Shown: positions 54,801-64,000, counted from the stretch's first letter. The stretch: 64,000 bases of DNA from Enoplolaimus lenunculus (GCA_030248215.1 JASANG010000764.1:62001-126000), one strand, 5' to 3'. Program-made: numbers and translations. The notes: generated by a model from the letters alone, not told the origin.

Positions 54801-57339
54801 TTTTTCCTAACTGCACAAACTGAATCAAATTCGACTCCGCTGAAATTTACTATTCTCAAATTGCCATTGAACGAATACGGCAGGTATAATACAGCGGTGT
54901 TTATGTTTTACACTGCACAAAATGGTGAGTCAAATGGCCACTCTCTCGGAAATAGGTTTTTCCTAACTGCACAAACTGAATCAAATTCGACTCCGCTGAA
55001 ATTTACTATTCTCAAATTGCCATTGAACGAATACGGCAGGTATAATACAGCGGTGTTTATGTTTTACACTGCACAAAATGGTGAGTCAAATGGCCACTCT
55101 CTCGGAAATAGGTTTTTCCTAACTGCACAAACTGAATCAAATTCACTCCGCTGAAATTTACTATTCTCAAATTGCCATTGAACGAATACGGCAGGTATAA
55201 TACAGCGGTGTTTATGTTTTACACTGCACAAAATGGTGAGTCAAATGGCCACTCTCTCGGAAATAGGTTTTTCCTAACTGCACAAACTGAATCAAATTCG
55301 ACTCCGCTGAAATTTACTATTCTCAAATTGCCATTGAACGAATACGGCAGGTATAATACAGCGGTGTTTATGTTTTACACTGCACAAAATGGTGAGTCAA
55401 ATGGCCACTCTCTCGGAAATAGGTTTTTCCTAACTGCACAAACTGAATCAAATTCGACTCCGCTGAAATTTACTATTCTCAAATTGCCATTGAACGAGTA
55501 CGGCAGGTACACAGCGGTGTTTATGTTTTACACTGCAAAAAAATGGTGAGTCAAATGGCCACTCTCTCGGAAATAGGTTTTTCCTAACTGCACAAACTGA
55601 ATCAAATTCGACTCCGCTGAAATTTACTATTCTCAAATTGCCATTGAACGAGTACGGCAGGTACACAGCGGTGTTTATGTTTTACACTGCAAAAAAATGG
55701 TGAGTCAAATGGCCACTCTCTCGGAAATAGGTTTTTCCTAACTGCACAAACTGAATCAAATTCGACTCCGCTGAAATTTACTATTCTCAAATTGCCATTG
55801 AACGAATACGGCAGGTACACAGCGGTGTTTATGTTTTACACTGCACAAAATGGTGAGTCAAATGGCCACTCTCTCGGAAATAGGTTTTTCCTAACTGCAC
55901 AAACTGAATCAAATTCGACTCCGCTGAAATTTACTATTCTCAAATTGCCATTGAACGAGTACGGCAGGTACACAGCGGTGTTTATGTTTTACACTGCAAA
56001 AAATTATGAGTCAAATGGCCACTCTCTCGGAAATAGGCTTTTCCTGACTGCACAAACTGAATCAAATTCAACTCCGCCAGAGTAAAATTCGATTTACTAT
56101 GTCGCACGTTTAACACTGGCGGAGTCGAATTTGTTTGTGTAGTCAGGAAAAGCCTATTTACGAGAGAATCAATTTGACTCACCATTTTTTACAGTGTACC
56201 TTTACTCGTCGCATCAATGCAATAATTCGTCCGTTGTGAGTATTTAGCCAGTATGTAAACATTATTGATGGAACGGTTTTCTACGAGACTGCAATAGAGT
56301 AAGCTTAAAACTTAAATTAACTTTTCTTGCTTAGGTTTAGACATAAGCTCATTCTTAAAGTTAGGCTTAGGCTTAGGCTTATGAATATGCTTATAGTACT
56401 GTTACGGCGCATGTTCTACATATTTTCCTTGTATTTATACTTGTCTTGGGTAAATACTCAATATGAAATACTTGTGTTCAGCGAGACGAACTAAATATTT
56501 TTACCTAAGTTTGCCTTCACCTCCCGGTCCTGTTCCGGTTTTTTTCCTGGCAAAATTTGTTGACCTTCGGCTCCGTGAGCCGAATTTTACTCCCACGCAG
56601 TCGCATTTGACTCAGTTTGTGCAGTCCCGGTGGACCGATTTCGGAGAGAGTCAATTTGACTTACCATTTTTTGCAGTGTAGACGTAATTTTAGTATTATA
56701 TTCCTTTGCAACTGTTGCAAAACGTTTCTTGATTCATAGATTGGGCAGTCCAGATCCCCAAGCAGCTCTTGGTTGGGCGCCGCAGCTCGACAAATTTAAG
56801 CATTTTAAATCCATTGAAAATAGTAGATTTTAGGCAAAGTAGGTCCTTGAACAGGGGTGCCACAGCCACCTACGCCCCTCAAAGACGCATCTGTAATCGT
56901 GTGCGTAAACTTTATTGACGAAAACCTCGCGAGCGCAAGAATCGGAGAACTGGATGCAATTTTAGCGTAAATCTCGTTGATGCAGTCGCAAACCGTTTCG
57001 TCGTTCACGCATCGGTGGAGTTAGGACCCACAAATGCCCTTCGTATGGCTAAATGGTTGCTCTTCGTATGGCTAAATGGTTGCTCTTCGTATGGCTAAAT
57101 GGTTGCTCTTCGTATGGCTAAATGGTTGCTCTTCGTATGACTAAATGGTGCCTGCACTCGTTTTGTGTTGATACCAATTTCAGGTGTCGTCAGCAACAAT
57201 CGACGAATTGGTGTCGAATATCGGCGGTCAATTGGGCATTTTTATGGGAGCATCGATCATTTCTGTCGTGCATATGTTGATCCACTGGTGTGGCAATGCG
57301 CACTGCGTCACTAAACCTGAAATTGTACAGAACAATTAA
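48842..57339 (+). CDS. DEG/ENaC cation channel subunit, copy 2 (one apparent frameshift)
   Basis: Tandem paralogue of 32493-38728 with the same exon plan: 48842-49888, 52603-52863, 54428-54570 and 57184-57339. Exons 1 and 3 have exactly the lengths of their counterparts (1047 and 143 nt). His-Gly motif at residues 64-65 (STTVHGCTYLYD); TM1 about residues 82-98; TM2 preceded by SNIGGQLGIFMGAS, so the pore region is intact. Exon 2 is 261 rather than 262 nt. After ACLYEC the next codon reads TGA, where copy 1 has an extra base, and the conserved frame (INQTFAVCSCVPIGYN) resumes one base off near 52620. Everything else is conserved, so this is a recent pseudogenising deletion or a base-call error. 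Three of its introns begin with transposons within 30 bp of the donor, and exon 3's tail has been copied in tandem. Confidence 0.85.
49919..50310. mobile_element. hAT-like MITE filled with CCGGAG units
   Basis: Ends CAGGGTGCAACCGGAGG and CCTCCAGTTGTACCCTG are inverted. The flanking 8-mer GTGGTTAT is identical on both sides (49911-49918, 50311-50318) and fits the hAT pattern nTnnnnAn. GCCGGAGCCGGAGGC repeats lie near the right end. It starts 30 bp after the donor of exon 1. Confidence 0.9.
50311..52386. other. Intron 1 of channel copy 2, remaining part
   Basis: A TATTCTCAAATGTGTGTAGC repeat lies at 50318; a repeat shared with 1374-1490 at about 50665-50785; a GTAACCGAACAACAGGAGGG region at 51000-51100 related to the 101-bp repeats near 20440; and a GGCGGAGCAAATGGGGGTGG repeat at 51265. 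No gene recognised despite an open stretch at 50949-51551. Confidence 0.45.
52387..52580. mobile_element. MITE-C, copy just upstream of channel exon 2
   Basis: Ends CACTGTAAATTCTAATGGG and CAACTCACTGCAATTTACAG; the inside is rich in GAGTTGA/TCAACTC palindromes. Ends 23 bp before the exon at 52603. Confidence 0.8.
52891..53145. mobile_element. MITE-C, copy just downstream of channel exon 2
   Basis: Ends CACTGTAAATTCCAATGAG and TCAACTCACTGGAGTTTACAG. It starts 28 bp after the exon end at 52863 and has the same orientation as the upstream copy. Confidence 0.85.
53236..53465 (+). mobile_element. SINE1 copy
   Basis: Leader CGTGTGAGACATGCTTGTCC, tRNA-like core at about 53353-53433 (TGGCGCAGTAGTAGAG; AGTTCGATCCCC) and tail CTTTTCCAGCTGTTTAGTA. 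Confidence 0.72.
53466..54002. other. Intron 2 interior, AT-rich
   Basis: No repeat or gene recognised. Confidence 0.4.
54003..54192 (+). mobile_element. TTAGGC element, 'ACTTTAAGG' subtype
   Basis: Left end GGCCCATGTTACTTTAAGG; right end GCCCCTAAAAAACCATTGGTC, slightly deleted. Flanks CATCGTTT/CATAGTTA match at 6 of 8. Confidence 0.9.
54206..54382. mobile_element. 'CCCGTAGCCA' family MITE, best copy
   Basis: Imperfect inverted ends GAGCCCGTAGTCAGC and TTGGCTACGGGCCCG. Inner words GGAGCATACAAGGCTTTTCG and AAAATTTTCTACGTGG. It ends about 45 bp before exon 3 of the channel. Confidence 0.7.
54526..56085 (+). repeat. ~155-bp tandem array duplicating an exon end and its 5' splice site
   Basis: The unit is 45 nt of the end of channel exon 3 (from GCTGAAATTTACTATTC to CGAATACGGCAG), ~25 bp of intron with the donor (GTATAATACAGCGG), and the left ~85 bp of MITE-A up to GACTCCGC. 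Exon-tail copies start at 54526 (the real exon), 54683, 54839, 54995, 55150, 55306, 55462, 55616, 55770 and 55923: periods 153-157, ten copies. Early copies have donor GTATAA, later ones GTACAC. The last copy runs into a full MITE-A. Confidence 0.95.
55991..56199. mobile_element. MITE-A, full copy terminating the array
   Basis: Left end ACACTGCAAAAAATTATGAG, right end CTCACCATTTTTTACAGTG. Probably the original insertion from which the array grew. Confidence 0.88.
56247..56424 (+). mobile_element. TTAGGC element, diverged
   Basis: Left end weak (GTATGTAAACATTATTGATGG), then ACGGTTTTCTACGAGACTGC, (TTAGGC)3 and right end GCGCATGTTCTACATATT. Confidence 0.75.
56556..56680. mobile_element. MITE-A, right half
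   Basis: GCTCCGTGAGCCGAATTTTAC through GGAGAGAGTCAATTTGAC to ACCATTTTTTGCAGTG then TA. The left half is missing. Confidence 0.82.
56681..57039. other. Intron 3 interior of channel copy 2
   Basis: No gene or repeat recognised. Confidence 0.4.
57040..57150. repeat. 24-bp tandem repeat next to channel exon 4
   Basis: Five units of CTTCGTATGGCTAAATGGTTG(CT), ending about 33 bp upstream of the exon at 57184. Confidence 0.9.
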
Positions 57340-57389
57340 AATTGAAAATATTGCAAATTTGAAGTTTTTTAAAAATTTCTTCAACGTCA

Positions 57390-57395
57390 AATAAA
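57390..57395 (+). terminator. Poly(A) signal AATAAA for channel copy 2
   Basis: AATAAA 51 bp after the stop codon at 57339. Confidence 0.55.
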
Positions 57396-57724
57396 ATTTC
57401 GTTGTGAAAATGTATTCAACGTTTTTTGATGAGTTCCATTTTGTTGAGAATTAAATTAAAAGAACCAAAAATCAGTTTGGGAAAATTGTTTATAAAAACG
57501 TTGAGATTTGTTCAAGATACTAACTGAGAATTTTTTCATTAACCCTGTCTCACATGAATAATTTCAATTTCATACGAGATGTAATTTGTACTTTAGTATA
57601 TTTTACGTACAACGTTTGTGCTAAAGTTGCTCATATACAACCGGAGTGGATGTGGGTTTTATTATACTTTTTTGAAACATACGTCTCTCTAAATGCTTCG
57701 ATAAGTGAGAGTCGTCTTTTTGTT

Positions 57725-58005
57725 CTACAAATGTTTCGATATGTGGTGGTCACCTTTTTGGTTCTTTAAATGTGTCGATATGTGGGGGTCACCTTTTTGG
57801 TTCTCTAAATGTGTCGATATGTGGGGGTCACCTTTTTGGTTCTTTAAATGTGTCGATATGTGGGGGTTACCTTTTTGGTTCTCTAAATGTGTCGATATGT
57901 GGTGGTCACCTTTTTGGTTCTCTAAATGCTGCGATATGTGGGGTTCCTACTGTTGTTCTTTGAATGTTTCGATATGTGGTGGTCACCTTTTTGCTTTCCA
58001 AATGT
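57725..58005. repeat. 39-bp tandem repeat (about 7 units)
   Basis: Unit AATGTGTCGATATGTGGGGGTCACCTTTTTGGTTCTCTA-like, period 39. It keeps an open frame with the repeated peptide CVDMWGSPFWFSK, but there is no family match or splice context, so I regard it as a minisatellite. Confidence 0.88.
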
Positions 58006-59532
58006 TGCGATATATGCATACATAGTAAATTGTCGTATATTCCAGAAATATAGTCAAAAATTTAAGACAACAGTCGAAAGACTGGGGATTGAATCTTACC
58101 TTGAAATTTACATCTCACATGAAATAAAAATATTCATGGGAAATGGATAAAAGTCTGAAATTTCAAACCTTGTTTCATAAACGATTATAACACAACGATT
58201 TGTACAGAGAAACCGATTCCAAAATTGGGGACTAAAAGCTGTCCACGATGTCTTAAACATGGGTTGGGGGAGCCTGGGCTCAACCTGAAATATCCTTGGA
58301 ATTCAATTCATATACACTCATAAGAATATAAACGCTAATTTTTTTCATACCTAAAAGTATATACATTAAAATCAGGAAATTAAATCTTGAATGTAGACAA
58401 CGATTTCCTGAAAAATTAAAGTGTTTTTATGGCAACAGAAATTTCATGAATATAACACATTAATGTTTTCAGTTTTTCACCATTTAAAAGACGAATTTCG
58501 GAGCTGTTCAAGGCTATGTCTGAAATACCAGGCATTATATACAGCTAAGCAAAAGTTTAAAATTAGCACCGTTTCATTCGAGTATTTACCTCGATTCAAA
58601 ATTACAAGTAGAAGCTGTAAGATTAGGTTGCCATCACTGGCAAGCGCAAAATTTATTGCGAACTTTTGACTTGTCAAATTCGTCCTTAAAAGTCAAAATG
58701 AAACTTAAGTCATGTTTGTGCAACACAGCCAATATTTAATATTCGACCACACTCTTCGATAGTGCAAGATATAAGCTGGTTAACGGAAGTTCGGGAACGA
58801 GTCAAAATTATTACTCTGTGCTTGCTGTGTCTTGAAGCTGTTAGAAACCAGAAGTTTTGCTTGCGGTTCCGATCCAGACCTTGCAATACCACGAATAATA
58901 CAACTTGGCGATGTGCGTTTTGCAGACTTAAATGAGAGGCAGATTTGTAATATTGTATCTGCAACCCAGCCATAAACTGGAGATATTGCCATTTGAATTC
59001 TATTCGATTTACTTTAGTGGAAACTGCTAATATAATTGCTGATTTGTACGTAAGTTGAAACTCACATTTTGGCTGTTCTGTGTACTAACGACTATTTTTT
59101 CGCTCATTTTAGTTATAAATATTTGATAAAATCTAAACCTCAATCCGAACCATTTCTTTACATAGCTAATATGTTTATTGATAAGTGTAGTCAATCATTA
59201 AACGGAGGATTTAAAATTTTCTCATTTACATCAAGTAAATGAAATGATCTTGTTGTCAAATAGATATTGAAATGTATGTAGCATAGCATTTATAGTTACT
59301 TGTGGCAAAAAGTTTTGTACGTCTAAATTATATTTTTACCTAACCTAACTATGTTAAATGTCCATTCAGAGAGTTTTAATCTGGCGTTAGCTTCACAAAA
59401 AACTCACAATTATTGTTACGGGATTTGAGATACAGGTCCGCCGCCTCAGGCTTCTAGCGACCTGGAAAGTAGGGACCGGTCGAAAATGAGTCGGATGTCC
59501 GCGGAAATTCGACGTGGGTTAACGTCTGTAAG
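58006..59532. other. Intergenic between channel copy 2 and casein kinase
   Basis: Mostly unique, AT-rich. 58477-58677 and 58710-58992 are open on the minus strand with mixed composition (e.g. SFKSAKRTSPSCIIRGIARS) but match nothing I know. A decayed gene or transposon ORF is possible. Confidence 0.35.
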
Positions 59533-59817
59533 CATGTGCTGTAAGCATGTAAGACATGCTTGTCGTAGTGCATATGCAATAAATGCAATGTACATTGTGT
59601 TGTATGCTTGCTGGCAGCATACAGTCGGCACATATAGTCGACGAAAAATGCAGTTGGAGAGGCGAGCTACGTGGCGCAGTGGTAGAGTGCTCGCTTAAGT
59701 ATCCATAGGCTCAGGGTTCGATCCCCGCTCTAGCCCGCTTTTCCAGCTGCTTAGTAGAAAGGTCTGATGTCCCTCAGTTCCAACCTAGACTGACATGAAA
59801 GCCACGCCGTGAGCGCA
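59533..59817 (+). mobile_element. SINE1, first of two tandem units
   Basis: Leader CATGTAAGACATGCTTGTCG, tRNA-like core at about 59662-59738 with pairing ends, A box TGGCGCAGTGGTAGAG and B box GGTTCGATCCCC, tail to GCCACGCCGTGAGC. Confidence 0.75.
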
Positions 59818-60095
59818 TATGCAACATATGCAATGCGCATTGTATAGTATGCTTGCCGCCAGCATTCGTTGGACACGTGTAGTCGAGAAAAGTAGTTGGA
59901 GAGGCGGGATACGTGACGTAGTCGTAACAGCATCTGCCGACGCGCATAAGGTCGCTAGTTCGAAACCACCCGTAACCCGCTTTTTCAGCTGCCTAGTTAA
60001 AAGGTATGAAGTCTCAGTTCCTCCCTGCCTGACATGGGAGCTACGCCATGAGCATAATGGTAAATTACCGCGACTCCAGTCGAAGTGCTTCTAAT
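59818..60095 (+). mobile_element. SINE1, second tandem unit
   Basis: Starts inside the leader (ATGCAACATATGCAATGCGC), core at about 59905-59985 (TGACGTAGTCGTAACAGC; AGTTCGAAACC), tail ending at GAGCATAATGGTAAATTACCG. Confidence 0.7.
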
Positions 60096-60220
60096 ATATC
60101 ATCGAAAATGGTCAAGTATATCCCATTATCTCACGCAGTTGTGTTCGGTTTGATCAATAAGACTTTAAGTTTTCTAACACTCTTTTCACTGGTCGCGCAG
60201 CTAATTTCCGTTAGCATTCG

Positions 60221-60234
60221 TTTTTTGTTTACAG
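60221..60234 (+). promoter_or_regulatory. Likely 3' splice acceptor before casein kinase start
   Basis: TTTTTTGTTTACAG lies 48 bp upstream of the ATG at 60283. Candidate trans-splice site or 5'UTR intron end. Confidence 0.45.
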
Positions 60235-60282
60235 GTTGTTTAGACACTTATAACATATATAGTAGTTTGAACGGAGATTAAA

Positions 60283-63200
60283 ATGACCTCATCCAGGCCT
60301 GCGGGGTCTGCAACGCCTGGCAGCAGTGGACAATCATCAGGTCTTCTCATGGTTGGCCCGAACTTTAAAGTTGGCAAAAAGATTGGCTGTGGAAATTTTG
60401 GTGAACTGAGGCTGGGTTAGTTTTAGCAGTAATTATGATTGGTAAAGTACGATGCATTGGTATTGATTTTGTAGGGAATTTTTGCTTCTTTGATTTAACA
60501 ATATACGTAGTTCGTTTTGAGGCTTCTTCATCAATTTACAATACAATGTGTATTTTCTTGAATATAAATGACAAAACGTACTTTTTCAGGAAAGAACTTA
60601 TATAACAACGAACATGTTGCAATCAAGTTGGTACGTTTGTTTGTTTTCTTGTTGATTTGTGATTGAGAAATGAAGTTTTTGTAAAGGTGTTGTATACATT
60701 TGTAAGAGACAATGAAGTGACGGCTGTCTTATTGATAAACAGGGCTTATGTGTAGTGTTTGTGTTAGTCTATATAATATATAATAGGAAATTGAACTGTT
60801 TTATAGGAGCCGATGAAATCCAAAGCTCCACAGCTTCATCTTGAATATAGATTCTATAAACTACTTGGTCAAGGTGGTACGTTACTATATCCTTTTTGAC
60901 TATTTTGTTTTGGTGTGATTATTTTATGGAGCCGGTAGCGGTCGTTGTTCAATAGCGGAAATCTAATCTCAGCTAAGCCATGCTTATTTTGGGTAATTGA
61001 ATAATATACAGTTGTTTCAGAAGGTGTTCCTCTTATTCACTATTTCGGGCCGTGTGGAAAATACAACGCTCTAGTAATGGAGCTTTTGGGTCACTCTCTT
61101 GAAGATTTGTTTGATTTATGTGATCGAAAATTTACGCTCAAAACTGTTTGTATGATAGCGATGCAACTGGTAAGTGCCGAGGAAGTCTACTTTGTCACTT
61201 CACTACTATTCAAGGTGTGACGGGATATTTCTTGGTCTGTGTAAAAATCGTCATCGGGTTCTGTACATTGTTATTTACGACCAAAATTACACTATGTATC
61301 ATTATATCGCAATAAATTTGTTCGAGACGACAGAACTAAAGATGTTAGTGGAGAAGATGTGGAAGTTTGCTACAAGAGGAAAGCCTTCCACGTGGCCAAA
61401 GCACTGAAACTCGAGTTGCTCCACGGTTCATGCCAGCCTCACAGGAGGTTCTCTTCCCCCGGTTGAGTATTTTTAACCTTAAAAATTAACTTTTTTGGAG
61501 GACATATATTTTTTGTATAGGTGTGTATTTAATGTCTCGTCAGCAATGTCATTATTACAATTTTAGATTCGCCGTATTGAATACGTTCACGGCAAACATT
61601 TAATCTACCGTGACGTGAAACCGGAAAATTTCCTTATTGGCCGGCATTCGACACGTCGTCAACATCTCATTTACATCATCGATTTTGGTTTGGCCAAAGA
61701 ATACATCGACCCTGAGACAGGAAAACACATTCCGTACAGAGAACACAAATCGCTGACCGGCACCGCTCGTTATATGAGTATTAATACCCATTTGGGAAAA
61801 GGTAAAGTCCTATTCACACGTGTAAGATTTTGCTTCGAGAACTTGCAGCTGCAACTTGCACTTGCAAGTTGTGTCCAAAATCCCGTTCGAAAAACTTTCA
61901 GCTTCAAGTAATTCGTTAAAAATCAATGCTAGGAATTTTAGTTCACACGTGTGAATAACCATGCAAGTTCAATGAATTTATTGCATCTACTTTCTCATTG
62001 GCTGATGAAAAATGCAAGTTCTGCGTGCAATTTGCACTACAAGTTCTCGCAGCAAAAACTTGCACGTGTGTCGCAGCAAAAACTTGCACGTGTGAATAGG
62101 GCTTAAGCGAAGCGCTATGGTTTTTATTAGTTTTTTCTCCTATCGTTGAAAGCATGTGTGTTGCATTGCTAGCTGGTTGCGATCACTTGTATACCAATAA
62201 ATTCTCGAACCGGAGTTGAATATTTATGTAGAATGCAGAGTCGCACGGGTGCAACACGGAATTGGAATCGGAAACGAAAATTTATGTATACCCCAGAATC
62301 GGAACTAGAAATTTTCAGAGTTCGTACATTTTACACACCGAGTCATATAAGTAACTAACAAATGTGTGCCAGATCAAAATATTTGTTGTAGCGTACGTTA
62401 TTCATGCTCCGGTGATAATTTCCATACGTACTTGAGAAATGCGTGTTGAGAACTGATATAGGCTAGGCACCGGTTGTTTTGAAACTTAACAAAATTGTAG
62501 ACAAATCTCTCACGTAGTTTCAAATAATACCGGTTATCAGAACTGGATTTGGATCTGAATTCTAATTAGAACCCGAATTCAGTTCGGACCATCAACGATA
62601 TGTATACTCTAGTTGTTGTCTAGAAACGTAAAATTAAATTAAAGCCATGTAACGTATCGTCAGTAAATCTGTCAAGATTTCTTTATTTTGTTCAGTAACA
62701 TAGTGCTGTATGTTTTAATTGTTTAGCAGTATTTAAATTTGCTTTTTTCAGAACAAAGTCGACGTGATGATCTTGAAGCGCTAGGGCATATGTTTATGTA
62801 TTTCCTGCGAGGCAGCTTGCCATGGCAGGGTCTCAAAGCAGATACGCTCAAAGAGCGTTATCAAAAGATTGGTGACACCAAACGTGCGACCCCTGTCGAA
62901 GCGTTGTGCGATAGCTTTCCAGGTAAATTTTCGCTTAGAAATAGGCATGAATTTCGAATTGGTTAATAACTTGGACGTAAGCGAGATGTTGTGTAGAATG
63001 CGTATTCGAATCCGGTTTAATATCCGGCAAAAACCGGCATCCGGTATGAAGCTACTGGTTGCCGAATAGTTAAAGTGTTGATACCAGGGCGAAACCGGAA
63101 TTACAATACAGGAATCGGATCCGGAACAGGAAGTTGAAAAAATTACCGGAAACGGAAAATGAACAGTGCATGCCTCCGACAAATTCATTTTAATTTTCTT

Positions 63201-63965
63201 TTTGCAATATTATTGGTGAAATAACCCTTGTTGGAGTTACGTATTCACATTATCTGTTGTATTTTAATTGCCTTAATCCACGAAAGCGAAATCTATGTTC
63301 GATGGTTTATATTCGGGGATTATCAAGGTTTTTAATTTTTATCGTCATTTTTTAGTAAAATATCTTATTTCCACCGACCAAAATTTAATACCGGAATATT
63401 AATTCCAGTAAAATTTACCGGAACCGGAAGGTGAAAAAACGCCGGAACAGGAACCGGAATTCCGGTTGCATCCTATGTACCCAATTCCATAAAACAGCTT
63501 TTTTCAAGTGAGTGCCTTGAACATCTTGCTGTGATTGCATTTTTGCTCCAGTCAAGAAGTTGAAGTTTTGATAAACTGAAGTTAAACGCAAACTTCAAGC
63601 TAACTGTTATAATGTACCTTTGCTCTATTTCATGCTCCGCAAGTTTAAATGGTGTATTCCTTTTTCGGCGAAAACATCAATTCCTGTTCCTGCTTTTTGT
63701 CAATGGCCGCTGTAACTCAACTTTGGTTTGCTTTTGAAGAACATTAATAGATTGTTACATATATCCATCTTGAACTGCGGGTTATTGTCAATTATGGGTT
63801 GATTTTGCAGAAGAATTCGCTCAGTATTTACGCTATGCTCGAAGATTGGATTTCTTTGAATCCCCAGATTACGATTATTGCTTCAATTTATTTCGGTCTG
63901 TGATGGAAAAACATGGCTGGTCAAACGACAAAGAATTTGATTGGACCGCTAAACTTGGTCAACAT
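60283..63965 (+). CDS. csnk-1: Casein kinase 1 gamma (3' end outside window)
   Basis: Ser/Thr kinase of the CK1 gamma branch, which is membrane-anchored by C-terminal lipidation and acts in Wnt receptor phosphorylation and cortical signalling in other animals. Exons: 60283-60415, 60590-60630, 60807-60876, 61021-61169, 61567-61801, 62752-62922 and 63811-63965. All phases agree, giving 318 residues in the window. A Ser/Gly-rich start precedes [20 protein letters not shown]. The catalytic Lys is K57 in VAIKLEP, the catalytic loop YRDVKPEN has D147, and DFG is at 170-172. CK1-specific blocks [21 protein letters not shown] and [21 protein letters not shown] are nearly invariant. [20 protein letters not shown] fits the gamma subfamily. 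The C-terminal tail with the lipidation site is missing. A MITE begins right after the donor of exon 5, in a ~950-bp intron. Confidence 0.96.
61806..62104. mobile_element. MITE abutting a casein kinase splice donor
   Basis: Inverted ends AGTCCTATTCACACGTGTAAG and AACTTGCACGTGTGAATAGG. The inside is rich in CTTGCA/TGCAAG words. The right flank reads TTAA, as piggyBac-type elements leave; the left flank reads GTAAAG, which is also the donor of exon 5 (61801). Confidence 0.75.
62105..62751. other. Intron 5 of casein kinase, remaining part
   Basis: Short GGAATTGGAATCGGAAAC stretch near 62260, related to the CCGGAA family. Otherwise AT-rich. Confidence 0.4.
63000..63160. repeat. CCGGAA-rich element in casein kinase intron 6
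   Basis: TCCGGTTTAATATCCGGC at the left and CGGATCCGGAACAGGAAG with ATTACCGGAAACGG at the right. Same sequence style as 19540 and 18318; ends not resolved. Confidence 0.5.
63378..63476. repeat. CCGGAA-rich element, right part
   Basis: TTTACCGGAACCGGAAGGTG and CCGGAACAGGAACCGG ending CCGGTTGCATCCTATG, like the right end of the hAT-like family. Confidence 0.5.
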
Positions 63966-64000
63966 GTAAGTGGGTTTTTTGTTATCAATACCTTTGGTGT

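Noticed and set aside
54705-55549. Repeated open frame beginning MPLNEYGRY
   Set aside because: Out-of-frame reading of the tandem exon-tail/MITE-A array; the authentic exon frame meets a stop just after each donor.
58477-58992. Minus-strand frames as a host gene or transposase fragment
   Set aside because: Composition is plausible but no motif could be identified, so no function is claimed.

Overview
The window looks like nuclear DNA from a nematode. It holds a cuticle collagen with an RLKR processing site, an ARL13-type ciliary GTPase, two DEG/ENaC channel genes, a casein kinase 1 gamma gene, nematode-style TTTCAG splice acceptors, and about 35 interspersed tracts of TTAGGC, the nematode telomere hexamer. 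Introns are about 0.2-2.7 kb and full of short non-autonomous transposons, so this is not a compact Caenorhabditis-like genome. I cannot place the species.

All recognised host genes are on the + strand. In order they are: a truncated Helitron with a USP-like (deubiquitinase) module upstream of the Rep domain (about 2560-4235); a five-exon cuticle collagen (5843-8806); ten exons of an ARL13 gene whose first exon I could not find (14425-24061); a complete four-exon DEG/ENaC channel (32493-38728); a tandem paralogue with the same exon plan but one apparent 1-nt deletion in exon 2 (48842-57339); and seven exons of casein kinase 1 gamma, running off the right edge (60283-63965). The products act in separate places (cuticle, cilium, cation conductance, membrane-linked kinase signalling). 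I see no operon among them. Only the two channels are clearly related, by tandem duplication.

The rest is mainly repeats. The most striking family ('TTAGGC elements') has ends GGCCCATGT...ACATTGGCC and 8-bp target duplications (perfect in three copies, 7/8 in six more). Its interior is an array of TTAGGC units and fixed spacers, so the telomere hexamer here is carried by a mobile element. Other families are: a palindromic MITE with TA duplications ('MITE-A'); a second palindromic MITE ('MITE-C') flanking a channel exon on both sides; a hAT-like MITE filled with CCGGAG/CCGGAA units; GC-rich elements built on CCGTACGG and on CCCGCGGGTA; two tRNA-derived SINE families; and several foldback elements. 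Tandem arrays include a 1.6-kb 18-bp minisatellite with higher-order structure (44320-45960), a 39-bp array, a 24-bp array, ATT and TA microsatellites, and a ~155-bp array that has copied the end of a channel exon, with its 5' splice site, nine extra times (54526-56085).

Transposons sit unusually close to exon edges: four introns have an element within about 5-30 bp of the splice donor. No rRNA gene, CRISPR array, convincing functional tRNA gene or virus-like element was seen.
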